Assembly (NCBI GenBank): GCA_950022295.1
Contig: OX465600.1
Span: forward strand, 308,708,031 to 308,772,030
Direction: 5' to 3'
Length of the DNA: 64,000 bases
Source of the DNA: Bromus sterilis
Taxonomy: Eukaryota; Streptophyta; Magnoliopsida; Poales; Poaceae
Both the position numbers and the translations under genes were made by a program. Shown piece after piece: positions 1-11,740 of the stretch. The notes beneath the pieces were generated by a model that worked only from the letters and a program-made list of their open reading frames with translations, had not been told where the DNA came from and did no database searches. Within the stretch, counting starts at the first letter, position 1. Each line of letters opens with the position of its first letter.

Positions 1-2033
1 CGACCTTTCGCTCCTCTCCGGTGGTCTTGCCAGCATCTAAAGACGTAGATCTGCGGTGGGTTGCTGCATGCTTTCCTTCGTCCTATATTATATTTTTGTA
101 TCACCGTAACGCCCCGAGTGCACTAGAGAGAACCCTAGATTGTTCTAGAACCTCCTAGCTGGAGATCGATCATCATGCGCGGGAAGACAGAAATAATCCC
201 GCCCATGCGCCGCGCCACCGAAATAATGGCCGTCCGATCTACATTAGTCATCAGATCTAGGTTGAATCCAGAACATTTGAAGCACCACCCTCATGTTTCT
301 GAAAAAATGCATATATATCCTTTTCTTCAACATAATTTCTAGAGGGAAAAATGCTGAAAATGCATATCATCACCACTATTTTTTTTCCAGAAAATGAGGT
401 AAATAGACAAAAAACCTAAGAACTTGTGTATAAAAATATGGAGACCCCTTAGTACATATTATTTCACATTTTTTCACAATGCTAGTTACGGTGGTGAGTA
501 AATTAGGCTAATAAAAGCATCTCCAACGGTGATTCTCAAAATGGACACATATACCATTCGACATTTGCCGCAAGCGCTACCTGCAATAAAATCAAAACAT
601 ATTTAATTGAATTTTGAAAACTCAAACAAAATACATCCAGATTCGACAAATTTCACATAAATCGGACAACGATATTTCATTTGTTCATTAAAACTGCAAA
701 AAAAAAACTTGCTTAACTATAGTGACTCGTATGTGTGTTTGGGCTTCCCGATGGCACCTTGGTCGACATTTCTGTCATCGTCATCGTCGAAGTGGTCCTT
801 TCAGCGATGGAAGGGTGTTGGGTCACGAGACAGACCTACCCGGCCACCATCTACCCCTCGATGCTCGCTTACCTCCATCGGGCGTTGTGTCGCCTCAGCC
901 AATGTCGACCCTCATCGGGGAGGAGCCCGATCCTTGCCCTTTATTTTTGGACACCCATATTTTTAGACACCCATATACATATATCAATATATGGTCGTCT
1001 CAGGTTTGGTCTTAAGCCCTAGAAAATTCATGTTTGAATTCAAGTTGTTTTGCCCTTATACCCTTGCCGCCACCATATGCCATGACGCTTAGTCTGACGG
1101 CCTCCTCTGCCAGAATGAGTGGAGGGACAGGTGTTGATGGCATTCTCGGGGTGGTGGCAATGGGGCTAGAATTTCATCGTCGGGGAGCTTGACTCTTGGG
1201 ACGATGACGCCGGAGAACGCCGCGCTACATGAGCTCGAGGGCCTCCAATATGGCTCAACGGCCTGGAGGTTGATGTGACACCGACATGTTGCCGCTTGCG
1301 CCCGCGAAGACTGACGCCTTTTCACAAGAAGATTCGGCGGTGACACTAATGTTGTCGCCGTGGATGAGCTCAGAAAAGGATTTGCAGCAATGAATCTCCA
1401 ACCGATAAATCCACCAGGAAAATCCCGCAACCCACCTATTTGTCCATCACCATGACAGAGCTGGAGGAAAGCCACAACAACTGATCCGAGCAGATCCTTA
1501 TAGCTGGTAAAGTTGAGTTTATTGAGAGAGCTAGGGGTTACCTTGATCTTCTTCACCGTCCACCAAAGACACCAGTAGAAGAAAAAAATCCACCCAATCC
1601 CGCCGCTGCTCGCCGACGATTGGAGCATGAGGAGAAACAACATCCTAACTACAAGCCAGGGGCGGATCTAGGCCCCAGGCAACTAGGGCCTTATCCTTGG
1701 GCGTGGTGTGGAGATTATATTTGTTAACTGTAGAAAATAATACACTGTAGCCCACTGTAGATCACTGTAGATACAAGGCTTGCATGGGACGTGGGGGAAT
1801 TCTAGCTCCACTAATGCTACAAGCAAACACACCCGCCCACCTACTCCACTCCGGCCAGCGTCATTGGCGGAGGGAGCAAGTGGGAGGGGGCGTAGACAAG
1901 AGCACAAACGAGAGCAGTCAATGGGAGGAGATGAGAGGGTGGTGAGAAAGGAGGAGAGCACGCGTGAGAGATGGTGCAGTTTTGGTAAAATGAGTTTAGT
2001 ATAGCCTACTAGCCTCTCTCAACCTAACACCTT
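1..2033. other. Unassigned intergenic DNA with short unsupported ORFs
   Basis: No recognisable gene. The sequence alternates AT-rich stretches with GC-rich patches near 770-930 and 1090-1640. A 184-codon open frame on the minus strand (1089-1643) has no motif I recognise and lies in low-complexity, GC-biased DNA, so I do not call it a gene. A GGGGCGGATCTAGG-like stretch near 1657-1672 resembles the ends of some hAT-type elements, but no partner terminus was found. Confidence 0.4.
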
Positions 2034-2927
2034 TTTTTGAGATAAATTTCCGTCCTTTATTGTTCAAGTGTTTGAGTTCATACTGATACAAGCATCATGG
2101 AGAGTAATGAGCCACAGGTGGCACGCCTGGGATAGCAAATAAGCATGGGTTACAACTAGACGAGCATCAAGACTAGAACTAGAGAAAGTAGAGGAAAAAC
2201 TGCAATGTTCAAAGTTTCTTCTACGCTTGATAATTTCACAGATTACTAATATGGCAATGACTCCTTTGTTTTCTTCAATATTTTTCATGAGTTGCTTGTT
2301 ACCATTTGCAACATTGAACCGATTCACTCCCAAGTCTTCGGCTAAGCATTGGGCTTCTCCACTAGATATAGCATCAAGTGTCTTGGCATCCACTAGCCCT
2401 GGTAGAACAAGCGTTAGCAACCTAGATATAGGACATTAGAATTTTTGCAAACTGCTGAAACAACACCAACAGAACCATCATCTGACACTTTGCCTGCACA
2501 AGTGATGAGCACTTTCCCCCCAACTGAGCCATTCCTCCTCGCACTGAGCTCGTTATCATATGCATTCTTGCAGCATGAGTCACCCCCCGTGCGATAACGA
2601 ACTCGGAACTAGTTTTAGATTTGATATATTCACCTCCGCAATGAAACTAACGATGAAACCGCTAGTAGCATAGAACTTTGGAAAATAGAGTGATGAATAG
2701 CCTTCCACCTCGCTGTCCATACAGCCCATAGTATGTGATCTCCAGCCGAATAAATTTCTCATGTGATAACACCTCCTAAAGTCCAAACAACCACAATGTC
2801 GGTTGAGGAATTTCTGTATTTGACAACACCACAACAATTACATCATCAGACAAGGCCTAGACACATCTCGCCATCGAACACTTTAACAAGGAGTGGATCC
2901 AAGAATCTGGCATGCCACATAGTGGAC
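2034..2927 (-). mobile_element. LINE (non-LTR retrotransposon), 3' portion, split by nested LTR insertions
   Basis: Read on the minus strand, this ends in a short poly(A) (T run at 2034-2040 on the plus strand) just after an AATAAA-type signal. It carries an RNase H-like C-terminal segment (2064-2420). The body stops at the target duplication of the solo LTR (2928-2932) and resumes at 12528, where zf-RVT and reverse-transcriptase coding continues in the correct minus-strand order. The two halves therefore make one LINE of about 2.25 kb, truncated at its 5' side. The interpretation rests on order and orientation of domains plus the exact LTR target duplication between the halves. Confidence 0.75.
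2064..2420 (-). pseudogene. LINE RNase H-like (RVT_3-type) C-terminal fragment
   Basis: The translation has the signature of the RNase H-like tail found at the end of plant LINE ORF2 proteins. There is an EAQCLAEDLGVNRFNVA segment, then a KNIEENKG helix region, then a RRRNFEHCSF strand and a final HAYLLSQACHLWL stretch. In intact relatives this domain helps degrade the RNA strand during target-primed reverse transcription. Here expected acidic and asparagine positions are altered (for example SSSLDAR where SSNVDAH is usual). The frame is open only over this segment, and the rest of ORF2 lies more than 9 kb away because of nested insertions. It is a relic, not an expressed gene. Confidence 0.75.
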
Positions 2928-2932
2928 ATCAT

Positions 2933-3782
2933 TGATACGTCCCAAACGTATCTATAATTTCTGCTTGTTCCATGCTTATATGGGTGATATTGCTAAATGT
3001 TTTGCTACACTTTCATACATTTTTCAACATATTTGGACTAACCTACTAACTCAGTGCCCCAGTGCCAGTTTCTGTCTGCTGTTGTTCGTGCATTGCAGGT
3101 ATTTACCAATATTTAAGGTGTTCGAAAAATTCCATAAAAATATATACAAAAATAAGCGCAGAAGAAGACTCCAGAAGACCAAAGGGGGGCCACCCTCCTC
3201 CCAAGCGGCCAGGTGGCGCGGGCCAGGGGGAGGTTACGCCCAGGAACCGCCTAGAGTGGTGGGACTGGTGCCCTCCTTCAGCCTATATTTAGCCCCAGTT
3301 CTGAAATCCCTCGGGAGGTTCTTCGTTACATGATATTCACCACTGTTCCGCCGCCGCCGCGATCCTGAGAGCAGGCTCGCCAGAAGACCCTGTCCCGGCA
3401 CCCTGCCGGAGGGAGGATTGATCTCCGAGAGCTTCTCCACCACCATGAGCGCTTCCCGGATGTGCCGTGAGTAGTCCACCTTGGACCATGGGTCCTTGAC
3501 CAGTAGCTATGTGATGTATTCTCTCCCATCTTGTGCTTCAATTATTAGCCCTTGTGAGCTGCCCTACATGATCAAGGCATCTATGTAATATTTTCTGTGT
3601 TGCTATGTTGTGTTTGCTAGGATCCGATGGATTATGAGATTATGTTTAGATTATAACGAGTTATATATTTGGTTCTCCTTTTATATATTAGTTCTTGAGT
3701 AATTATTGCATGTTCTCCGTTGCTTTTTATTGCTTTGACCAAGTAGTAGATTGTAACTCCAAGAGGGAGTGTTATGCATGAT
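2933..3782 (+). mobile_element. Solo LTR of a TGATACG-family Gypsy element, 5' half
   Basis: Begins TGATACGTCC and aligns along its length with the LTRs at 4023, 9559 and 50541. It is preceded by ATCAT (2928-2932), which is repeated exactly at 12523-12527 after the other half. The half stops inside the LTR at GCATGAT, where another insertion begins. Joined to 11741-12522, it makes an LTR of about 1.63 kb, the same length as the LTRs of the complete copy inside it. No internal domain accompanies it, so it is a solo LTR formed by LTR-LTR recombination. Confidence 0.85.
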
Positions 3783-4022
3783 TCCGGAAAGGAGTTACAC
3801 CAAGTGCAGTCATCATCCACCTACCCCGACAAGGAAGAATCCCCTGGATGACTCATCGAGTCACCCAGAGGCTACTGTCGAGGGAATGACCCCCCGGTAG
3901 GGTCAAGAAGGAGAAATATTTTTCAAGACATCAGGCGCCGATGGCGCCCTCAATCCAGCTCGGCGCCTGCCGACTACGCATCCGGCCGACTGCCACGCGC
4001 ATCCAGCCGATTGCTCGCTCGT
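3783..4022 (+). mobile_element. LTR-like insert in the solo LTR, left part
   Basis: Interrupts the solo LTR. It continues at 11168-11735 after the Gypsy element is removed, giving about 0.8 kb in total. The flanks ATGAT (3778-3782) and ACGAT (11736-11740) look like a 5-bp target duplication with one mismatch. The right part has a TATA box (CTATATAAGGGG near 11356) about 380 bp before its end and terminates in TGTCA, as an LTR would. Family not identified; the left terminus is not a clean TG. Confidence 0.5.
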
Positions 4023-5655
4023 TGATACGTCCAAAACATATATATAATTTTTGCTTGCTCCATGCCTCTTTTGTGTGATATTGCTATGATATTGATGAAC
4101 TTCCATACACTTTTGATCATATTTGGACTAACCTATTAACTCAGTGCACCCCAGTGCCAGTTCCTGTTTTCTCCTATTTTCTATTTTAGGTTTCCCCCTT
4201 ATTAAAAGTGCTCCAAAAATTCGGGAAAAATCCAACAAAAAATCAGCGTAGAAGAAGCTTTGGGAATCACCGAGGGGGGGGGGGGGGCAGAGGGGACCCA
4301 CAAGGGCCCCAGGCGCCCTCCCGGCGCGCCCTAGGGTGGGGCTGCGCCAGGGGGCCGCCTCGACCCCTGGTGACCCCCCTGGCTGCCCCCCTTCGCCTAT
4401 TTATTCCTCGTGACGAGAAACCCCATGACAGGAACCCTTTTTCGCGATCTCTCCTCTGTTCCGCCGCCGCCGCGCTTCCAAGATCGGGAGCACCAGAAGA
4501 CCTCCGGGAACTACCTCCGGGAGCTTCTCCACCACCATGGATGCTTCCCGGATAAACCGTGAGTAGTCCACCTTGGACCATGGGTCTATGATCAGTAGCG
4601 ATGTCATGTTCTCCTCCCCTCTTTGTTCTTCATGGATTAGACCTCGTGAGATGCCCTACATGATCGAGGTACATATGTAATATTTCTGCTGTTGCTATGC
4701 TGAGTTTGCTGGGATCCGATGGATTATGAGATTATGTTCAGATTGTGTTTGAGTAATATATTTGATTCTCCTCTTTTATATTTATGGTCTAAAGTAATTC
4801 TTGCATGTTCTCCGTTGCTGTTTATTTCTTTGGCCAAGTAGTAGGTAGTGACTCCAAGAGGGAGCGTTATGCTTGATTGTGGGTTCATGCCCCCTGATGA
4901 CTAGCTTGAGTGACAGAAACATGAGTCTAGGGGATGTGTTGTTGCCACAAGGGGGAAAACAAAGATGCTTGTACTTGCGGGTGCAAGGATTTTTTACTTT
5001 ACGCAAAGTTCTTTAATGCACTTGTCTGTTACTTTGAGTTTACACTTTGGGTGGAATTCACAACTTATTACCAGCGAGATGTTCTGGATAGATATCTCAA
5101 GGTGGATGATTAGTAGGTAGATGCAGATGGATTTCGGTCTACTTGTCTTGGCGTACCGCCCATGCTTTTGAGCCTCTTCCTTTCTTTATAGCATAATTAT
5201 CATTGGTTTGCGCACATAATCCTGTCAATTGCCCAGCTGTAATTTGTTTACCTCGCATCGCTATTTTATCGTCTTTTGGGAGAGAGACATCACTACTGAA
5301 CATCATGGGACCCCGGTCCATATTTCCAATACTGTTTACACACACTATCAATTTACTGCTTTATTTACTTTTCCGTTGCTATCACTATCATTATTGTCCC
5401 GTGCGTTTTATCCTTTGTAAACAACAAGGCCAGAGGGATTGACAACCCCTTTGTACTCGTTGGGAGAAAAGTTATCTGTTGTGTGTGTAGGTCCACGACA
5501 ACCGCTAATCTCTGGTGCCGTTGTCACCTTCCTGTCGTCGTCGGAGTCCTACTGGAGACAAACCTTGGTATCTTCACCGAGGGAAATTTGCTGATGTCTA
5601 CATCTCAACCTTCCACTTTGGGTAACCAACTAGGGGGCGTTAATTCGTACCATCA
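4023..5655 (+). repeat. 5' LTR of the nested Gypsy element
   Basis: Starts TGATACGTCC and ends ACCATCA, 11 bases before the primer-binding site. It aligns with 9559-11167. It contains a GC-rich stretch (about 4265-4400) followed by a TATTTATT box near 4396-4404 that may be the promoter. Confidence 0.85.
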
Positions 5656-5666
5656 AAAGCAATTTC

Positions 5667-5684
5667 TGGCGCCGTTGCCGGAGA
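5667..5684 (+). other. Primer-binding site complementary to tRNA-Asp
   Basis: TGGCGCCGTTGCCGGAGA lies just inside the 5' LTR. Plant tRNA-Asp(GTC) ends in CCCCGGCAACGGCGCCA, so the first 16 bases can pair with its 3' end. This marks the minus-strand priming site and confirms the position of the LTR boundary. Confidence 0.85.
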
Positions 5685-5822
5685 CTCCGCTCTTCAAGAT
5701 AGGGGAGTTACACACTATCTTTTACCTTTGCTTTTTAATCTTGTTTGTTTACCTTTCAGTTTTTTCTTTAGTTTTCTTTATCAAAAATCAAAAAAATAGT
5801 TACCTTGCTAGTAGTTGTCATT

Positions 5823-6641
5823 ATGTCTGGACCTTTTGCCTTTGGTGAAGCGGAAGTGCTCACCTTTAAACAAAGAGGTGGTGAAAGTCTGAAAGATGCC
5901 TGGTATAGAATTAATGATTCTCAAAAAAGAGCCACTAAAAAGCAATCCACTACTATCCTGCTTAGAAACTTTTATGTTGGAATTAATTCTTGGAATAGGT
6001 TTATTCTAGATACTGCTATCAATGGGAATTTCATAGAAGCCCCATTTTGGGAAGCTCTTAGTGTAATGGAAAATCTTGTTGGAAATATCCCTGTTGCTAG
6101 CATTCAAGAGGACATTACCCTAGCTCATATTATGAAAAAACTTGAAAAGATAGAGCTAGAGATGCCAAGCATTAATAATATCAGTGAGTTGGATCGTAAG
6201 GTTCAAGGGAATTTGAATAGACTAGATAGCTCCATGCACAAAATTTTCAAAACCTTGGAGATCATCAAATCCCATGACATGGATCCTTCTAGGATTGATA
6301 AGATTGAGGAAATCATTGACACTCTAGGAACTACTTTTTCCTCAATCAAAACCAGAAAGGAGGAAACTCCGGCAAAAAAGGAACCTAGGTTCGTTTACAT
6401 TCCAAAGGCTCCTCGTTTCAAAAATAATCTATCTATTGCAAAAGGGGTTGAAACTGAGAAGACTTTGGAAGAGATACCTCTCTTTAATAAGATAAATGAG
6501 TCTCCAATTGATTTTCCGCCTTTTGATTTTATTCCTAGAAGTATCTTTATTAGGCCTTTATTCAAAAGACCTCCTAAGAGTGGTTGTATTATTGAGGAGA
6601 TTTTTGATGATCTTGATGATGGTTCAATTGAAAAGACTTGA
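5823..6641 (+). CDS. Gag-like protein of a non-autonomous Gypsy retrotransposon
   Basis: A 272-residue open frame placed where gag belongs, about 140 bp downstream of the primer-binding site. I chose the ATG at 5823 because the codons upstream in this frame lack an ATG. The start region has the gag-like pattern FKQRGGESLKDAWYRINDSQ, reminiscent of the F-x-Q-x3-ESL-x-AW-R segment of plant Gypsy gag proteins. This is followed by an alpha-helical, charged middle (about residues 95-185) likely to form coiled coils, and a basic C-terminus rich in proline and isoleucine. No CCHC zinc knuckle, protease or polymerase motif is visible, and nothing follows it except non-coding internal sequence. It probably packages element RNA in particles built with a partner element's enzymes. 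That the frame is intact although the LTRs have diverged is notable. Confidence 0.75.
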   Translation: MSGPFAFGEAEVLTFKQRGGESLKDAWYRINDSQKRATKKQSTTILLRNFYVGINSWNRFILDTAINGNFIEAPFWEALSVMENLVGNIPVASIQEDITLAHIMKKLEKIELEMPSINNISELDRKVQGNLNRLDSSMHKIFKTLEIIKSHDMDPSRIDKIEEIIDTLGTTFSSIKTRKEETPAKKEPRFVYIPKAPRFKNNLSIAKGVETEKTLEEIPLFNKINESPIDFPPFDFIPRSIFIRPLFKRPPKSGCIIEEIFDDLDDGSIEKT

Positions 6642-9544
6642 TCTATTTGCATTAAGCCTAGCTAATGGCTTTAAAGAAGCGCTTTCGGGAGGCAGCCCGC
6701 AACGAATTTAGGATTTCCTTTTTTTTCCATCTGTTTTTAGTGGTCTTGATGATTGTTACTACTGTAGCAACATCATTGTATCTTTACTTTTCAAGCTTTG
6801 TGCCATGTATAGCCTCATATGAAAAGGGAAGTGAAAGTTGTGACATGCTGTCCAGAAAACAGATTCTGTCCTCGTGACTAGAAAATTAACAGAAAAATCC
6901 CAGTTCATCTTTTTGATCTGAATGTTTTACACAGTGTTCTCTATACAATTATGAAACTTTCGTATGTTCTGAGCTTTTTGATTTGAGTTGCAGAAGTATC
7001 CCTAAAAAAATCTTTACTACCTGCTGGTCTGTTTTTCACAGATTCTGTCCTGTTTTTCCTTTTCTTGTTTTTGCAAACCTTAAGCTTGCTTTTTCTTTGC
7101 AAAAACTTTTTGGAAATCTTTAGAAACAGTATCTCTTCAATAATATCTTTATTTCCAGTAGAGAAAAAATATTTTATTATGGGTACTAACCTCGCTTATC
7201 AGATTATGATGAGTTATGTATGAAGGGAGTTTTCAAGTGTGCGAGGGAAGATGATGAAAGAAGATTCAGGAGTATCAAGCGCTCAAGCTTGGGGATGCCT
7301 CCATCCACCCCCAAGAAATATTCAAGGAGACTCAAGCGTCTAAGCTTGGGGATGCCCCTGTGCATCCCCTTCCAATCAACAATTATCAGTTCGTCTCTCG
7401 TTTCACTATATTTTTATCACTTTATGCATTATGTGCTATGCTTGGAGCGTCTCGCTCTTAGGTTTTATTTTTAGTTTTGTTTAGCTTTGCTTGCTGTTCA
7501 TAACAAGTTAGAACCCAACTTTCTTTGTGTGGGAGAGAAACACGCTCCACTTCCAAAATCTAGAACACAACATAAGACTTTTCATGCTTATCTTTGTTGT
7601 GTGTGTTCTTTATCTTTTTCATAGCTACTGTCATGTTTAGCTCTTAGTTTTCATGTTTATCTTTTCAAAGAGCTTTTGTGTAGTTTTTTGCTAGAACTCT
7701 CTTGAGTTTTCATGTTTATCTTGTTTAGAGAGTTTGCCTGTTGCACTGAGTTGTGTGTCTTGACTTGAAGTAGGTAATTGAGGTTGCTATTCTTTTGTAG
7801 TAGTAACTTGCAATAGTTTTGAGGCATTGTTTTGAGTAATGTTTGGACTTTTGGTGTCAAGATCTTTAGCCTATTAGTGATAGATGTCGTATTTTGGGAA
7901 ATCCGTGTTTATTTTCAAAACTTACAAAATTAGTTGAGAACTTTAGCTACTAGATGGATCACTACTCTTCTGAGGGGTCGAATATTAGAGTACACTCATG
8001 TACCATGAGTCGAGGATGCGCAAGGATAACCAAACCCCCATACACTCCTCCTCGGGGTACTTGTCTCTTTGTGAAACCACCTTATTAGATTGAGAGATAC
8101 CGATAATAAGTGCATGAGTTCTTCGGACTAATGTGAGTATTCGAAAATTGACACTTCCACCTTCCCATATTTTTCTAGCCTCTCCTGTGTCGTGCATTGC
8201 CTCCTTCTCACTCCGAGAGTTGGCGTCCACCTTCGCCGGTACATCCAAACCCTTGGCATGATACGCTCTGTCGTCATAAACCTCCTTTTATCCTTCCACA
8301 AAACAGCCACCATACCTACCTACCAAGGCATTTCCATAGCCTTTCCGAGATATATTGCCATGCAACATCCATTTTCTCTTGACTTGATCTTCATGTCATA
8401 CATGCTACTTGCTTGATAGATGAGCCGCATGCTAGTTGGGCCTTGCCCTGATCATTACTACATGACGCGCTAGTATCATTGCATATCCTGCTACACTGGC
8501 AGAGGCATACATTTGCATACATCATGATAGTTACATCTTCTTTATGATTTGAGTACTTTGTAAAGTGTGAAAGATCTTCTATACTTCTTGTAATATATAG
8601 AGTGTTGCCCGTAAAGTGAGGAAAAGATCCCAAAGAGGACAAAATCAAAAGATCCCAAAGAGGACAAATGAGAGAAATAGAAAGAGCCATTGAGGCCACC
8701 AAAAAATAAAAAAAAAGAGAAAAAAGAGAAAAAGAAATAAAAAAGAGAGAAGGGGGCACACTACTATTCCTTTTGAGAGATCCACACTCATACTCCCTCT
8801 TATATCTTGTACTCCATAGAGATTATCATTCATGCATATAGCTATGTGGGGACCTTCACACTATAGAACTTGACTTGTATAGTCCAATGATGAGCCTCCT
8901 CAAACAAGCTCTAGGTCTTCTTGAGCAAGAAAGTTGGATGCACCCGCACTAGTTCCATTGGAGAGATTACCTTAGCTCATATGCGCATCCGTTGCATGGA
9001 AATCCCTACTCCTCACATCATATCTATCATTTGGCTTTCTCTCGCCGATGATTGTCCTCATTGATGTGAGCCTTTCACACCTTTTTGTCTTCCTCCTCCA
9101 CCATATTCTCTCTTTGCCATCCTAAGTGTCAACTTTCTTGCTTACGCTCATCCATTGCATGAGTGCTCAAAATGTCGAAAAGGAGTGGATCATTTTGACT
9201 TGTACCTGGCTAGTGGTCTAGGGATGAGTCAAGATAAGATTCCAAAGAAGACTTCAGTAGATTGAGTTCTCAACACAAGAATATTTTTTATCTCGTATAT
9301 CCCTATCCCCTTTCTTGCACACAAACACCATTTGGAGAGATTCGAGTCACGGACAGCGAGAGCTCTTGCACCTTTATGTTCTTATGTTGCTTGTTTCAAT
9401 GCTAAATATAGACTCTTGCCTGTTATGACTTGAATTGAATTACATGCCTTCATTGCTTTACTTAAAAGTTCTTATATGGTTGTTAGCATGTCACCACAGA
9501 AATTATGCTTTTATCATTTACCTACTCGAGGACGAGCAGAAATT
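6642..9544 (+). other. Non-coding internal region of the Gypsy element
   Basis: About 2.9 kb without a convincing coding frame where pol would be expected. It contains T-rich and A/G-rich low-complexity tracts (for example the purine tract 8695-8757). It also has two extra copies of the polypurine-tract motif AAGCTTGGGGATGCC, at about 7287 and 7343, besides the functional one at 9545. Confidence 0.7.
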
Positions 9545-9558
9545 AAGCTTGGGGATGT
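9545..9558 (+). other. Polypurine tract of the Gypsy element
   Basis: AAGCTTGGGGATGT lies immediately before the TG of the 3' LTR at 9559. This position and sequence are typical of plus-strand priming sites in this group of Triticeae Gypsy elements. Confidence 0.7.
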
Positions 9559-11167
9559 TGATACGTCCAAAACGTATCTATAATTTATGCTTGCTCCATG
9601 CCTCTTTTGTGTGATATTGCTATGATATTGATGAACTTCCATACACTTTTGATCATATTTGGACTAACCTATTAACTCAGTGCACCCCAGTGTCATTTCC
9701 TGTTTTCTGCTATTTTTCTATTTCAGGTTTCTCCCTTATTAAAAGTGCTCCAAAAATTCGTGAAAAATCCAATAAAAAATCAGCGTAGAAGAAGCTTCGG
9801 GAATCATCGAGGGGGGCAGAGGGGACCCACCAGGGCCCTAGGCGCCCTCCCGGCGCGCCCTAGGGTGGGGCCTTGCCAGGGGGCCGCCTGGACCCCTGGT
9901 GGACCCCCTGGCTGCCCCCTTCGCCTATTTATTCCTCGTGACGAGAAACCCCCGAGACAGGAACCCTTTTTCGCGATCTCTCCTCTGTTCCGCCGCCTCC
10001 GCGCTTCCAAGATCGGAAGCACCAGAAGACCTCTTTCCGGGACCCTGCCAGAGGGAGGAAACACCTCCGGGAGCTTCTCCACCACCATGGATGCTTCCCG
10101 GATAAACCGTGAGTAGTCCACCTTGGACCATTGGTCTATGATCAGTAGCTATGTGATGTTCTCCTCCCCTCTTTGTTCTTCATGGATTAGACCTCGTGAG
10201 CTTCCCTACATGATCGAGGAACATATGTAATATTTCAGTTGTTGCTATGCTGAGTTTGCTGGGATCCGATGGATTATGAGATTATGTTCAGATTGTGTTT
10301 GAGTAATATATTTGATTCTCCTCCTTTATATTTATGTTCTAAAGTAATTCTTGCATGTTCTCCGTTGCTGTTTATTGCTTTGGTCAAGTAGTAGGTAGTG
10401 ACTCCAAGAGGGAGCGTTATGCATGATTCTGGGTTCATGCCCCCTGATGACTAGCTTGAGTGACAGAAACATGAGTCTAGGGGATGTGATGTTGCCACAA
10501 GGGGGAAAACAACGGTGCTTGTACTTGCGGGTGCAAGGATTGTTTACTTTACGCAAAGTTATTTAATGGAGTTGTCTGTTGCTTTGAGTTTACACTTTGG
10601 GTGGGATTCACAACTTAATACCAGTGAGATGTTCTGGATAAATATCTCAAGGTGGATGATTAGTAGGTAGATGCAGATGGATTTCGGTCTACTTGTCTTG
10701 GCGTACCGCCCATGCTTTTGAGCCTCTTCCTTTCTTTATAGCATAATTAGCATTGGTTTGCGCACATAGTCCTGTCAATTGCCCAGCTGTAATTTGTTTA
10801 CCTCGCATGGCTATTTTATCCTCTTTTCGGAGAGAGACATCACTAGTGAACATCATGGGACCCCGATCCATATTTCCAATACTGTTTACACCCACTATCA
10901 ATTTACTGCTTTATTTACTCTTCCGTTGCTATCACTATCATTATTATCCCGTGCGTTTTATCCTTTGTAAACAACAAGGCCGGAGGGATTGACAACCCCT
11001 TTGTGCTCGTTTGGAGCAAAGTTATCTGTTGTGTGTGCAAGTCCACGACAACCGCTAATCTCTGGCACCGTTGTCACCTTCATGTCGTTGTAGGAGTCCT
11101 ACTAGAGACAAACCTTGGTATCTTCCACTTTGGGTAACCAACGAGGGGGCGTTAATTCGTACCATCA
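9559..11167 (+). repeat. 3' LTR of the nested Gypsy element
   Basis: Starts TGATACGTCC right after the polypurine tract and ends ACCATCA. It aligns with 4023-5655 but lacks about 36 bp near its 3' end. Confidence 0.85.
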
Positions 11168-11735
11168 CCTGTTGTCTGCCGGTTGCCCGCAGTTCGGCTG
11201 CCCGGAAGTCAGCAGAAGCATCGCCAGCGAGTGGATAAGAATGCATACGTGTGCACTACAAATATCTAGCGAGTGCATAAGAATTCCACACATGCATGTA
11301 CTTTATTTTGTCTTACTCCATTTGTCCTCACCCTCATGAGCATCCTTGCGACCACTATATAAGGGGCAAGGCATGCACACGGTGAAGGGTCTCCTTCTAA
11401 TTTTCCCCTGCTCTCACAAGTAGAGAGAAAGAGCTCTCCTCTCCCTCTCCACGGTTAGGACTAGAAGAGGTGAAGAGCAGCAGTTTAGCTAGCATCAGTA
11501 CACATATAAGAATAGCTTAGCAGATTCAGCTCACAAAGCATTCATTGTAGCTCGAGTTATTGCTTATAGCTAGCTCGGCAGGACTAGGGGTGTTATCTCT
11601 ATGGAGAGCCCCGAACCTGGGTACATCGCGGTGTCTCACTGTGTTTGTACCCACTCTCGATTCCGGCACCATCGACACTCACCTCGGTTTGTCCCCCTCT
11701 TTAGACATCCCCATGGCATCTGCCGTAACATGTCA
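11168..11735 (+). mobile_element. LTR-like insert in the solo LTR, right part
   Basis: Continuation of 3783-4022. It holds a TATA box (CTATATAAGGGG near 11356), a purine/pyrimidine-rich leader and a terminal TGTCA, followed by ACGAT and then the resumed solo LTR at 11741. It is consistent with the promoter, R and U5 part of a solo LTR of unidentified family. Confidence 0.5.
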
Positions 11736-11740
11736 ACGAT

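Larger units (their letters stand above)
4023..11167 (+). mobile_element. Gypsy-type LTR retrotransposon, non-autonomous (gag-like ORF only)
   Basis: Complete element: 5' LTR 4023-5655, primer-binding site 5667-5684, one gag-like ORF 5823-6641, polypurine tract ending at 9558, 3' LTR 9559-11167. The internal region is only about 3.9 kb and holds no protease, reverse transcriptase or integrase, so it must depend on enzymes supplied in trans. The LTRs differ by scattered substitutions and a roughly 36-bp deletion in the 3' copy, so insertion is not very recent. The flanks CTCGT and CCTGT match at only three of five positions, so the target duplication is decayed. The family resembles tRNA-Asp-primed Triticeae Gypsy elements (Sabrina/WHAM type); the exact name is not established here. 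Confidence 0.85.

Noticed and set aside
1089..1643. 184-codon minus-strand open frame
   Set aside because: No recognisable domain, no supporting promoter or homology that I can see; likely chance in GC-biased repeat DNA.
4208..4581. Proline/arginine-rich frames in the Gypsy LTRs (also 9745-10121 and 50662-51117)
   Set aside because: They recur in every copy of this LTR, overlap on both strands and follow the GC-rich leader; not coding.
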